A stretch of 64,000 nucleotides of DNA from DASRDE01 sp035938175 (GTDB taxonomy: Bacteria > Vulcanimicrobiota > Vulcanimicrobiia > Vulcanimicrobiales > Vulcanimicrobiaceae): assembly GCA_035938175.1 (NCBI GenBank), contig DASZHD010000020.1, positions 4,179-68,178 on the forward strand, read 5' to 3'. The translations under genes were made by a program, and so were the position numbers. Numbering within the stretch: position 1 is the stretch's first letter; each line of letters begins with the position of its first letter. A model generated the notes under the pieces. The model saw only the letters and a program-made list of their open reading frames with translations. It searched no databases and was not told the origin of the DNA. Of this stretch, positions 34,531-43,018 are shown in pieces.

Positions 34531-36627
34531 CTACCGCCCCGGACCCGGCTTTCCGGGCGCGTCCAGATTTTTCCAGCGCGTCACTATACGATATTCCGGG
34601 AAATCGACGTACTTTAGGCCGACGCGCTGATTGGGTCCCGGCGATTGCCATAATAGAAGGCGGACGCCGGATGCGAAAACCGGAGAAAATTTTGCGTCGA
34701 TTATGACGCTGTTCTCCAGCCCATGCCTCGCCCATACCCGTTTCGGATTCGCGCCGGCACGTAGCGCGTCGATCGCAATGTCGGATACGCGCGTCCGGCC
34801 ATACCAAAGAAAGTCGGGCGGTACGCGAAAATCCGGCGGCACCAGAATAACGCGCGAAAGCTTCGCCGGTTTTGAAAATTCCACATCGATCCAGTGAGGA
34901 CCGGGGGAATCCGAGGACACCCAAAGATCCCAATAGATTTTCCACATCTCCAACCCGTACCACGCGTCGGAGGGCCGGCGTTTCGCGAACACTCGCTTGA
35001 CGTCCATTGCGGCCATCGCCCGGGAATCCGACTGCACGCCGGTGACGACCAACGAGGGGCGATGCAGTGCCCGCCTGATGTCGGCAACGCGATAGACTCG
35101 TGCTTCACAGTTCTCGGGCTCCTCAGTCCAATTCCGCGTACCGTAAAACGTGGGCGCCTGCGCCCACATTTCCTGCGTGCACCAAAGCGTCGGGTAACGG
35201 GCGGCAGGCTTGATACTTTGCAGAAGCGCGAAAATATCGGGATACTTGAAATGAAACGTGAGAGGAAAGTATGTGACGAGGTAGTCCGAGCGATCGAGAT
35301 CGTCGAACTGTTCTCTGTCGATGATTGCTTGAGGAACCGCATCACCGTCGAAAAGGTCGATGAAATACACTTGGCCGTGCCTTGCCTCGTTGTATGCACT
35401 ATTGACGGCCGCCCCAAAGCCTTGATGCGCGGCGAACACGGGCGGAGTACGCACGAGCGACGGGATGAAGGCCACGGCGACGAAAAAAGCGGCGGCCACG
35501 GCCATCTTCGGGAAAAGAGATCGCGAGATGCGCTGCGTGATCCGCTCGATGAAAATACATGCCGCCAGCGCGTAGAAGAATTGATAGCAGAATGCCATCC
35601 GGTAAAACGGGTGCGTGAGCGATTCGAAAAGGTACCCGGAGAAGAGCGCTGACGTCGCGAGAACGATCGCGGCGTCAAACCCCTGCACGTACTGGGGTCT
35701 CAGCCGCCGGAACGCCAGGATTATGAAACCGCCTAGGGCCGCCGCCATCATCGGATAGCCCATTTCGCTCACGAAAAGGTTGAACCACGTGGAGACGTTT
35801 TGCTGACGCGTGTACGGCGGAATCTGAATCGAGTATTGGTTCAGGAGCGTGCCGATATACGATTGGGAAAAGGGATGGAAAAACAAGCTCAGGATCTGAA
35901 CCGGTACGACCCATGCGCAGAGGCCCGCGGCAAACAACGCAGCTAGCCGGCGCGAGTCGCGGCCGCGGATCAGCGCGCCGAGCCAAAACACGATCGCAAA
36001 GGGGACCGTCAGGTAAAGGCACTCATAGTGAATATCCTCGGCTAGGCCGAGCAGAAATCCGCACGCAAAGAACGCGCGCTGCGATCGTTTATCACCCACG
36101 AAGCCTCGGCGGGCTTCCTGAAGCATCATCGTCAGGGCCGGAAGCGCCGCCAATAGGGAAAGGTATCGCGAATCCAATAGCGGAGCGTACAATGCAAGCG
36201 TCGGCGACGTAGCGATTAGCACGAAAGCAGCGCCGCATACGACGCGATTGGAGCACAACTGCGCAAGAAACCGCGCGATAAGAGCTAGCACGATCGCGTG
36301 TAGAAATATCGTGTACAGAATCAGCGCGCGAAACTGGCCGGTCGCCAAAAACGCGCGAGGCGCGACGTGCGACGGGATGCTGAAATGGAACAAAAGCTGC
36401 GGTAGCATCAGGAACCACATGTACGCATGGAACCACTGAATATCGACTAGATGGCGGCCGCCTAGCGCGTAGTTCTGAAACCGGTAAAACGTGTCTTCGT
36501 CATCAACGAGCCATCCGTAAATGTTGTGAAACGAGGCGAGCCACGCAATAAGCCACAGCACGATGACTGCCGCGCAGAAGGCGGTGTACGGCCGGCGAAG
36601 GCGGCGCACTACGGAATTAACGTTCAC
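34531..36627 (-). CDS. GT-C-like membrane glycosyltransferase with C-terminal beta domain, paralog B
   Basis: 698 residues from a GTG that overlaps the preceding lipoprotein gene by 11 bp. It shares with paralog A the loop-1 motif NIYGWLVDDEDTFYRFQ, IQWFHAY, the LLDSRYLSLLAALPAL segment, the KYPDIFALL block near 470 and the closing WIDVEFSKPAKLSRVILVP beta domain. Last gene of a long minus-strand run from deoB through wcaJ-like, murJ, hddA, methyltransferase and lipoprotein. Arose by inverted duplication or was recruited beside paralog A. Confidence 0.75.
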   Translation of the reverse strand: MNVNSVVRRLRRPYTAFCAAVIVLWLIAWLASFHNIYGWLVDDEDTFYRFQNYALGGRHLVDIQWFHAYMWFLMLPQLLFHFSIPSHVAPRAFLATGQFRALILYTIFLHAIVLALIARFLAQLCSNRVVCGAAFVLIATSPTLALYAPLLDSRYLSLLAALPALTMMLQEARRGFVGDKRSQRAFFACGFLLGLAEDIHYECLYLTVPFAIVFWLGALIRGRDSRRLAALFAAGLCAWVVPVQILSLFFHPFSQSYIGTLLNQYSIQIPPYTRQQNVSTWFNLFVSEMGYPMMAAALGGFIILAFRRLRPQYVQGFDAAIVLATSALFSGYLFESLTHPFYRMAFCYQFFYALAACIFIERITQRISRSLFPKMAVAAAFFVAVAFIPSLVRTPPVFAAHQGFGAAVNSAYNEARHGQVYFIDLFDGDAVPQAIIDREQFDDLDRSDYLVTYFPLTFHFKYPDIFALLQSIKPAARYPTLWCTQEMWAQAPTFYGTRNWTEEPENCEARVYRVADIRRALHRPSLVVTGVQSDSRAMAAMDVKRVFAKRRPSDAWYGLEMWKIYWDLWVSSDSPGPHWIDVEFSKPAKLSRVILVPPDFRVPPDFLWYGRTRVSDIAIDALRAGANPKRVWARHGLENSVIIDAKFSPVFASGVRLLLWQSPGPNQRVGLKYVDFPEYRIVTRWKNLDAPGKPGPGR

Positions 36628-37636
36628 TTTGAAGCGACGTAACGTCCATCGTTATCCAATCGTACGAGCTCCTAGCGGGATCGAGCGCCGCCACCAGAGA
36701 CAGCGATACCGGGAATCTCTCTGCCGATGCGCGGATCTGCGATACGTCGAAACGCACGTCATTCCACTGACCCACGTGTCCGCGTACCACAAACGCTCGT
36801 ATCGGCTGCCCGTCGATCGTGGCAGGCCCCGAATAGGCGGCCGGGCCGACGCAAAAGAGCGCCGTTCTCTCAGCGGTTACGTCGGGCATCGTCGTCGCTT
36901 CAATACCTGTCGCCGCAATGACTTTACCATTCTCGATGATGCACGGCTGGAAAGGCCGCATCTCAACGCGCAAATACCGACCGGTAAGTACTGTAGGCTG
37001 CAACAGGTTCACCGTGGCCGTTGCAGCCGGTATCGGGGTTGCAATCGATCCGGTACTCTGCACGGGCGTAGAAGCGATGCTGATTTGAACGCCCCGGTTA
37101 TCCCCGGTAAACGGCCGAATGTCGAACGACGCACGATCGGAGGTGGTGACGGTCCAACCCGCGGGCACCAGGTTTGGATAGACGCCGGTCCACGCGGAAA
37201 AATCCGGATCTACGAGCGGCTGCGGAGGCGGCGGCGTTGGATACGGCATGACGAAGGCCGGCGGTAAGACGTCAAACTGACGGCTGTGCGGATCTTCAAA
37301 ATAGACAAGAGCCGCATCGTCGGCTTTCGGCGTCGTGTTCTTACCCTTGGGAACCAACACAACGGTCGCAGTCGCGCCGTCACGAACTGAGCGCAAGGCT
37401 CTCCATTTTGACGTTTCACCGTGATTCGTCTTCATGTAATACGTCGCAGTACGAGGCGGCACGCGATCGACGGGTATCACGATCGCCGCTTTGACGACAA
37501 GTTCGGAGCGCGGGTTTACGCGGAATGTCTGTATGTAACCGGGACTCGGAAGTGGCGTGCATGCCGAAAGCGCCGCAACAATCAAGAAGCCGGCGGCGCG
37601 CGCGCGCTGCAGCAGCGGCTTGGACTGCGGCGTCAT
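36617..37636 (-). CDS. Lipoprotein of unknown function
   Basis: 339 residues from ATG 37636, the stop of the upstream gene overlapping as TAATG. Signal peptide with lipobox LSAC (Cys26). The mature part is beta-rich, with a proline stretch (MPYPTPPPPQPLVDP, about 205-220) separating two domains; the second (FSAWTGVYPNLVPAGWTV...) resembles a carbohydrate-binding jelly roll by pattern only. It lies in the polysaccharide operon before the GT-C paralog B, so a role in polymer export or anchoring is possible. No family recognised. Confidence 0.75.
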   Translation of the reverse strand: MTPQSKPLLQRARAAGFLIVAALSACTPLPSPGYIQTFRVNPRSELVVKAAIVIPVDRVPPRTATYYMKTNHGETSKWRALRSVRDGATATVVLVPKGKNTTPKADDAALVYFEDPHSRQFDVLPPAFVMPYPTPPPPQPLVDPDFSAWTGVYPNLVPAGWTVTTSDRASFDIRPFTGDNRGVQISIASTPVQSTGSIATPIPAATATVNLLQPTVLTGRYLRVEMRPFQPCIIENGKVIAATGIEATTMPDVTAERTALFCVGPAAYSGPATIDGQPIRAFVVRGHVGQWNDVRFDVSQIRASAERFPVSLSLVAALDPARSSYDWITMDVTSLQSER

Positions 37637-38256
37637 TATTTCGCCGCGACGATGACCGCTACGGAGAAGGGGAGTACCGTGCCGGGGGGCCACGTCTGCA
37701 GCTCGATCCGCGGAAAGCGCTCCGCCAACAGGGCTGCGTAGTGCTCGGGATAGCGTACGTATCGGCCCCGGTCGCATGCGGTCAAGACTCGCGCAAGTAA
37801 GCTCTGATCCGAAGTAAAACACGGATCGAACGTGCAGAATTTTCCGGCCGGGACGATAAGTTCGTCTAGCTCTTCCGCAAGCGTACGGACTTGCGCGTCG
37901 CTTATGTGATGCAGCAAACCCCAAGCGAGGGCGACATCGAATGGCCCCACGCCCAGCGAGCGCAGACCTCCAACCGGAGTATCGAAAAACTGCGCGCCGT
38001 TGCGGTAACGCGAGCGAGCGTGTGCGATGTATCCGGAATCACTATCGCAGCCGACGTACCGGATTTCCCGTCCTTGCGGCAGATACTCGTAATTCGTTCC
38101 CGGGCCACAGCCGATCTCCAGAACGCTTCCGCCGTTCGGCACGGGGACAAACTCCATAAACTTCCGCCGATATTCGCGCGTTCGAGTTATCCGTTGGAAA
38201 AAATCGTACGCAACGGGAATATCGAGAACTCTTCGTAGGTCCAGGCGAGCTTTCAT
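37636..38256 (-). CDS. Class I SAM-dependent methyltransferase
   Basis: 206 residues: SVLEIGCGPGTNYEYLP (motif I), YVGCDSDSGYIAHAR and FDVALAWGLLHHISDAQV. Methyltransf_11/25-like. Between hddA (42-bp gap) and the lipoprotein gene (1-bp overlap). Likely decorates a sugar or lipid intermediate of the polysaccharide; the substrate is not evident. The second methyltransferase of the region (28399-29091) is only distantly similar. Confidence 0.85.
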   Translation of the reverse strand: MKARLDLRRVLDIPVAYDFFQRITRTREYRRKFMEFVPVPNGGSVLEIGCGPGTNYEYLPQGREIRYVGCDSDSGYIAHARSRYRNGAQFFDTPVGGLRSLGVGPFDVALAWGLLHHISDAQVRTLAEELDELIVPAGKFCTFDPCFTSDQSLLARVLTACDRGRYVRYPEHYAALLAERFPRIELQTWPPGTVLPFSVAVIVAAK

Positions 38257-38298
38257 ACGGCCATTCTACAGAAACGTGGTGACTTTCCGCGCTTGCCT

Positions 38299-39456
38299 TT
38301 ACTGCAGCCGCTGCGGCTCGGCCGAGCGCGCGGCATCGATGCGAAGCGGTTCGGCAGATACGTGTTCCTCAGCCTCGATTTGCCTTGCATTCGGCGAACC
38401 CGGCGGCGGCTGGTCGAGCGTCGCGGATGGATTGTGGCTCAGATGATAATGGATCGACCGCGAGTTCAAGAGATTCGTTACCACGCGGCTTCCTTCAAAC
38501 TCCGCACCGTAGGTCAAACGCGACATGCCTTGGCTTTCCATAAACTTGGTCAGCCGCTTGCCGTCTCGCGGGCAATACAGCATCAAAAACCCGCCGCCGC
38601 CCGCACCCGCGACCTTGCCGCCCAGCACGCCATACTCGTCCCTAACGTAATCGTATAAGCGCTCAACGGAAGGAACCGTAACGCTTCCCGAAAGCTGCTT
38701 CTTGGCGAGCCAATGCTGATGCATGAGTTCCCCGAAGCGATCGAATTCGGCGTCGCGAAACGCTTGGGCGATCTCGTAGCCGATATCTCGAATCCGCAGC
38801 AGATTGTCTTCAACCTCGCTCGGACCCGCGCGAAGCTTTCGGGTTTGTTCGCCCAGAATGTCTGTTGTAGTGCGCTGCACGTGCGTATAGTACAGATGCG
38901 TGTTCGCGAGGAAGTCGGCAATGGAATAATTCGGCAGCGAGATCCGCTCGATCTTCACTGTCCCATCGCGCCCGATCGTTAGTTCGGTAAGACCGCCGGC
39001 GGCCGCCATGTACTGATCCTGCTTCCCGATCGGTTTGTCCAGGATATCGAGTTCGATGTGGCACGCCTCTTCCGCGATTTCTGCCATGCTCGCAGGTCGC
39101 TGCAAGTAGGCCCGGATCGCCGATAACAAACCCACCAAATAACAACTCGAAGAGCCCAGACCCGTTCCGGCGGGTAAGTCCGCAACGGAAGCGATTTCTA
39201 TTGCATCCGTAATACCGTGATGCCGCAACGCTTCTCGCGCGAGTTCGTGCCGCAAATCGTCGATATGATCGACCGTTTCGCTCTGCGTGTAGTGAAGCCG
39301 GATCTTCCGGTCCGCATACGGGACGTTGAGCGCAACGTACATGTACTTGTCGATCCCCATTGCGAGCACAAATCCGCCATGCTTACTGTAGAAGCTGGGA
39401 AGATCCGTTCCTCCGCCGCCGAGCGTGATTCGGAATGGAGTGCGAGTGACGATCAT
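38299..39456 (-). CDS. hddA: D-glycero-alpha-D-manno-heptose 7-phosphate kinase (GHMP family)
   Basis: 385 residues. GHMP kinase motifs in order: RTPFRITLGGGGTDLPSF at the N-terminus, the phosphate loop LPAGTGLGSSSC (94-105), KQDQYMAAAGGL, and GKVAGAGGGGFLMLYC. This N-terminal pattern is HddA-specific. It phosphorylates C1 of heptose 7-phosphate. Strong AAGGAGAA site before ATG. About 45 C-terminal residues beyond the family end (after SIHYHLSH) are proline/glutamate-rich and unique. gmhA and gmhB are 11 kb away. Confidence 0.92.
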   Translation of the reverse strand: MIVTRTPFRITLGGGGTDLPSFYSKHGGFVLAMGIDKYMYVALNVPYADRKIRLHYTQSETVDHIDDLRHELAREALRHHGITDAIEIASVADLPAGTGLGSSSCYLVGLLSAIRAYLQRPASMAEIAEEACHIELDILDKPIGKQDQYMAAAGGLTELTIGRDGTVKIERISLPNYSIADFLANTHLYYTHVQRTTTDILGEQTRKLRAGPSEVEDNLLRIRDIGYEIAQAFRDAEFDRFGELMHQHWLAKKQLSGSVTVPSVERLYDYVRDEYGVLGGKVAGAGGGGFLMLYCPRDGKRLTKFMESQGMSRLTYGAEFEGSRVVTNLLNSRSIHYHLSHNPSATLDQPPPGSPNARQIEAEEHVSAEPLRIDAARSAEPQRLQ

Positions 39457-39477
39457 TTTTTCTCCTTGCCCGGAACG

Positions 39478-41022
39478 TTACGCGATCGGCGCTCCGCTGT
39501 TCTCCGGCGGCGCGGGCACGTTGCGTTCGAACTTCTCGAGTATCAGACGAACGGCGATCTTGAGTTCCTCGACGCCGAGCGCCAAGGCGCACGCGATGAA
39601 CGCAAGCCCGCCGATCGCCATCTGGCCGAACAGATACCACGCGCGCGAAATCAGCGTCGGCTCGGGCTTGGCACCGAGCGCGGCGATCCAGTGCAGGGTC
39701 GCGACCATGATTGCCGCGCTCACGCCGATCTTCAGCGCGGACGTGATCAGGGCACGCCAATCGATGTGCCGCACGAGACGTCCCACCAGCACGAGCAGCA
39801 TCACTGCCTGCAACGATTGGCTCAGTGAATTCGCGAGCAGCAATCCGCGTGCGCCGAGCGTCGGCAGCCACATCACGGACAGCAGCACGTTCACCACGAC
39901 CGTGAACACCGAGATGGTAACCGGCCAACTCGTTTCCCTGCACGCAAACGCGCATCGAGTCAGCACGACGTTTGCGGCGAGCGCCACGAGACCCACGGCG
40001 GCAAACGGCAGCAATCCGGCGCACAGATCGGTGGCCGACGCCTGAAACGTGCCGCGCTCGAACAGCGTCTGCACCATCGGGTGAGCGAGAACGATCAACG
40101 CGCACACGCTGGGAATCGTGATGAAGTTGACCAGGCGCAGCCCCATCGTCATACTCTGCCCGACGGCGATGCGGTTGGCGCGCGCGAAATGCGACGCCAA
40201 AAGCGGGAAGATGACCGTCGCAATCGCCGCGGCGAAAATCTGTTGCGGAAAGTTGACCAGTTTGATCGCGTAGTTCATCCCCGATATGTAACCGGGGCTG
40301 AGCGTCGAGGCGAAATAGCGATCGAAAAACAGTGCGATTTGGCCTGCCGCCGATCCGACGATAATCGGCCCCAGCAGATCCCACATGCTGCGCAAGCCCG
40401 GGTGCCGCAAATCGATCTCGAGGCGGTATTTGCGCGTCAACAGAAGCGCAGGTGCCTGTACTGCCATCTGCGCGAACAATCCGAGCGCGGTGCCGAGCAC
40501 GAGGGCGTAGATGCCGAGTTTGCGATCCAGTGCGATCACGCAAGCGATCGTCACCACGTTCAGAACGATGCCGGTCATCGACGCCGCCCGGAAACGCTGA
40601 TGAGCGTTCAGGATGGCACTAAAGACGCCGGATAAGCTCACCGCAACGATGCTCGGAATCAGCCATCGCGTCATGCGGACCGCTACGCCCATTTGGGGCG
40701 CCGGAAAACCGTGGGCTATGGTCGGAACGTAGTACGGGGCCAAGATGTAGCCGAGGACGGCGCACACGCTCAACACGATGAACAGGCCGTTGATGATCGT
40801 ATTCGCCAGCCGCCACGCCTCGTCGTCGCGCCCGTGCGCGATATATTCGGTAAACGTGGGGACGAGCGCGCTGACGAGCGCGCCGTTGAAGACTCCGAAC
40901 AGAATCGTCGGGATCACCGCCGCCGCAAGAAACGTGTCCATTTCCCACTGCGTGCCGTAATACCGCGCATTGACGACTTCACGGCCGAAGCCCAGCAACG
41001 TGGACGCCAGCGTCGCGGCCAT
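39478..41022 (-). CDS. murJ: Lipid II flippase MurJ
   Basis: 514 residues from ATG 41022, about 13-14 membrane helices. LLGFGREVVNARYYGT (about 9-24), FFDRYFASTL, FPLLASHFA and FERGTFQASAT are MurJ/MviN hallmarks. It moves lipid II across the inner membrane for peptidoglycan synthesis. The first helix looks truncated at this ATG: the frame continues upstream (ATVAGSALFV) for about 28 codons to a TGA, with no ATG, GTG or TTG. A polysaccharide-dedicated MurJ homolog is possible, given its place between wcaJ-like and hddA. Confidence 0.9.
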   Translation of the reverse strand: MAATLASTLLGFGREVVNARYYGTQWEMDTFLAAAVIPTILFGVFNGALVSALVPTFTEYIAHGRDDEAWRLANTIINGLFIVLSVCAVLGYILAPYYVPTIAHGFPAPQMGVAVRMTRWLIPSIVAVSLSGVFSAILNAHQRFRAASMTGIVLNVVTIACVIALDRKLGIYALVLGTALGLFAQMAVQAPALLLTRKYRLEIDLRHPGLRSMWDLLGPIIVGSAAGQIALFFDRYFASTLSPGYISGMNYAIKLVNFPQQIFAAAIATVIFPLLASHFARANRIAVGQSMTMGLRLVNFITIPSVCALIVLAHPMVQTLFERGTFQASATDLCAGLLPFAAVGLVALAANVVLTRCAFACRETSWPVTISVFTVVVNVLLSVMWLPTLGARGLLLANSLSQSLQAVMLLVLVGRLVRHIDWRALITSALKIGVSAAIMVATLHWIAALGAKPEPTLISRAWYLFGQMAIGGLAFIACALALGVEELKIAVRLILEKFERNVPAPPENSGAPIA

Positions 41023-41095
41023 AACGAAAAGCGCCGAACCTGCAACGGTGGCGCGTGTCGCTGTTTCGGCCGGCCGTATCAGCCGCAGCTGCGCT

Positions 41096-41773
41096 CTAAT
41101 GCGCGCCGTCCTTTCGGATCACCGCCGGGATCGTCTTTGCCAGAATTGCGAGATCGCGCAGCGGCGACCACGTATCGATGTATTCGTTGTCCAGGCGCAT
41201 CCATTCATCGAACGGGACGCCGCAACGGCCGCCGATCTGCCACAAACACGTAACGCCCGGCCGCACGGTCAAACGGCGCATCGCGTACTCATTGTAGTGT
41301 TCCACCTCTGCCGGGAGCGCCGGGCGCGGGCCTACGAGCGACATCTCGCCGCGAAGGACGTTGAACAAATTCGGAAGTTCGTCGATGCTGGTGCGGCGCA
41401 GAAACGGCCCAAGCGGATGCAGGCGCGGATCGTTACGAATTTTGAAGACCGGACCGTCGAGTTCGTTGAGATGCAGCAGATCGTCGCGCATCCCGTGCGC
41501 GCCTTCTACCATCGTACGCAGTTTGAACATGCGAAAACGGCGGCCGTTCAAGCCGACACGCTCCTGCGAATAGAATGGCTCACCGCGGTCCACGATCATG
41601 ATAGCGAGGGCCGCCAATGCGATTACGGGCAGCGCCAACAGCAGCACGATGCCACCCAGGACGACGTCGGTAACGCGTTTCGCGGCGTGCCAGTACGCGG
41701 GTACGCGGCGCGGCCGCGGCATCACCCATACGCCGGTCACCGCCCCGACGGATTCGCGATCGGTTACTTGCAT
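41096..41773 (-). CDS. Bacterial sugar transferase (undecaprenyl-phosphate sugar-1-phosphate transferase)
   Basis: 225 residues from ATG 41773, overlapping deoB by 10 bp. One N-terminal hydrophobic segment (about 40-62) then the catalytic domain: KLRTMVEGA, RRTSIDELPNLFNVLRGEMSLVGPRP, RLTVRPGVTCLWQIGGR. It is the short PglC/WcaJ-C type that initiates glycan assembly on undecaprenyl phosphate. Start point of the minus-strand polysaccharide operon after deoB. Donor sugar not predictable. Confidence 0.92.
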   Translation of the reverse strand: MQVTDRESVGAVTGVWVMPRPRRVPAYWHAAKRVTDVVLGGIVLLLALPVIALAALAIMIVDRGEPFYSQERVGLNGRRFRMFKLRTMVEGAHGMRDDLLHLNELDGPVFKIRNDPRLHPLGPFLRRTSIDELPNLFNVLRGEMSLVGPRPALPAEVEHYNEYAMRRLTVRPGVTCLWQIGGRCGVPFDEWMRLDNEYIDTWSPLRDLAILAKTIPAVIRKDGAH

Positions 41774-42894
41774 AACACGCGCTCGAACGCGGATGCAACC
41801 GTCTTGCCCACGAAATCCATGCCCTCGATAACGCCAAGCTCCTTTCCGTTTTGCGCGCTCAAATGAATAAAAGGGACGTATTCGCGCGTGTGATCCGTCC
41901 CGGGCGCCGTCGGATCGCACCCGTGATCGGCAGTGAAGATCACTTCGTCGTCCTCGCGCAGCAACGACTCTAGCCGCGGTACGAGCGCGTCCAGTGCCGC
42001 AAGCGCGTCGCCGTAGCCGCGCACGTTGCGCCGGTGCCCGTACTTTGAATCGAAATCATTGAGGTTCACAAAAATAAAACCCTGGTCCGCCCGTTCGAGC
42101 AGATCGAAGGTCTTGTGCATGGCATCAAGATTATCGGCGGCGCGCACCGAGCTCTGAATGCCGTGACCACAATAGATATCGCAGATTTTTCCCACGGCGT
42201 GAATAGGAACGCCCTTGCCGGCTAACTCGTCGAGAATAGTCGGCGGCGGTTCGATCGCATAGTCGCGGCGGTTCGCGGTGCGCGTAAAAGAGCCCGGCTT
42301 GCCGGTGAACGGACGGGCGATCACCCGGTTGACGTTATGGGGAGAAACGAGCATCGCGCGGGCGCGCTCGCACCAGTCATACAGAACCGGCAGCGGTACC
42401 ACATCCTCGTGAGCGGCGACCTGAAAAACCGAGTCGGCGGACGTGTACAAAATCGGCCGTCCCGTGGCCATATGTTCCGGACCCAATTCTTCGATGATCT
42501 CCGTTCCGGAAGCGGTCTTGTTTCCAAGCGGCTCTTTTCCGGTAATGGCCGCGAACTCGTCGACGACGTCTTTCGGAAAGCCGTTCGGATACGTCGGAAA
42601 AGCGACGTTGGTAATGACTCCGGCCATCTCCCAATGGCCGGTTATCGTATCTTTGCCTTCGCTTCGTTCCCGAAGCCGCGCGACGCGCGCAGCCGGAGCG
42701 CGCGAGGGTTCGACGCCTCGGATATCGGTCAGGCAACCAAGCCCTAACCGCGTGAAGTTGGGTAACCGCAAACCGCCGAGGGACCGAGCGACGTTCCCGA
42801 TGGTATTAGCGCCCGGAGCGTCACCAAACCGTTCCGCATCCGGCAATGCACCCACACCCCCCGAATCGAGAACGATTGTCACAAATCGGGTCAT
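41764..42894 (-). CDS. deoB: Phosphopentomutase
   Basis: 376 residues, standard length. Metal-binding VLDSGGVGALPDAERFGD at the N-terminus, TITGHWEMAG, ADSVFQVAAHEDVVPL, and VNLNDFDSKYGHRRN and FTADHGCDPTAPGTDHTREYVP near the C-terminus, the alkaline-phosphatase-superfamily metal ligands. It converts (deoxy)ribose 1-phosphate to 5-phosphate in nucleoside salvage. GAGGG precedes the ATG. Unusually it heads a polysaccharide operon; deoA is 6.3 kb away on the same strand. Confidence 0.96.
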   Translation of the reverse strand: MTRFVTIVLDSGGVGALPDAERFGDAPGANTIGNVARSLGGLRLPNFTRLGLGCLTDIRGVEPSRAPAARVARLRERSEGKDTITGHWEMAGVITNVAFPTYPNGFPKDVVDEFAAITGKEPLGNKTASGTEIIEELGPEHMATGRPILYTSADSVFQVAAHEDVVPLPVLYDWCERARAMLVSPHNVNRVIARPFTGKPGSFTRTANRRDYAIEPPPTILDELAGKGVPIHAVGKICDIYCGHGIQSSVRAADNLDAMHKTFDLLERADQGFIFVNLNDFDSKYGHRRNVRGYGDALAALDALVPRLESLLREDDEVIFTADHGCDPTAPGTDHTREYVPFIHLSAQNGKELGVIEGMDFVGKTVASAFERVLCK

Positions 42895-43018
42895 TTACCC
42901 TCACGCGTTTCGCATCGGCCCAGCAGCGGGCCTGCCCCATATTAGTCTGCCTGCTTAGCCAGCTTGCTTCAATGAAAATAGCATGAGAGATGAAACGCGT
43001 TCGTGAATCGGTGCGGCC

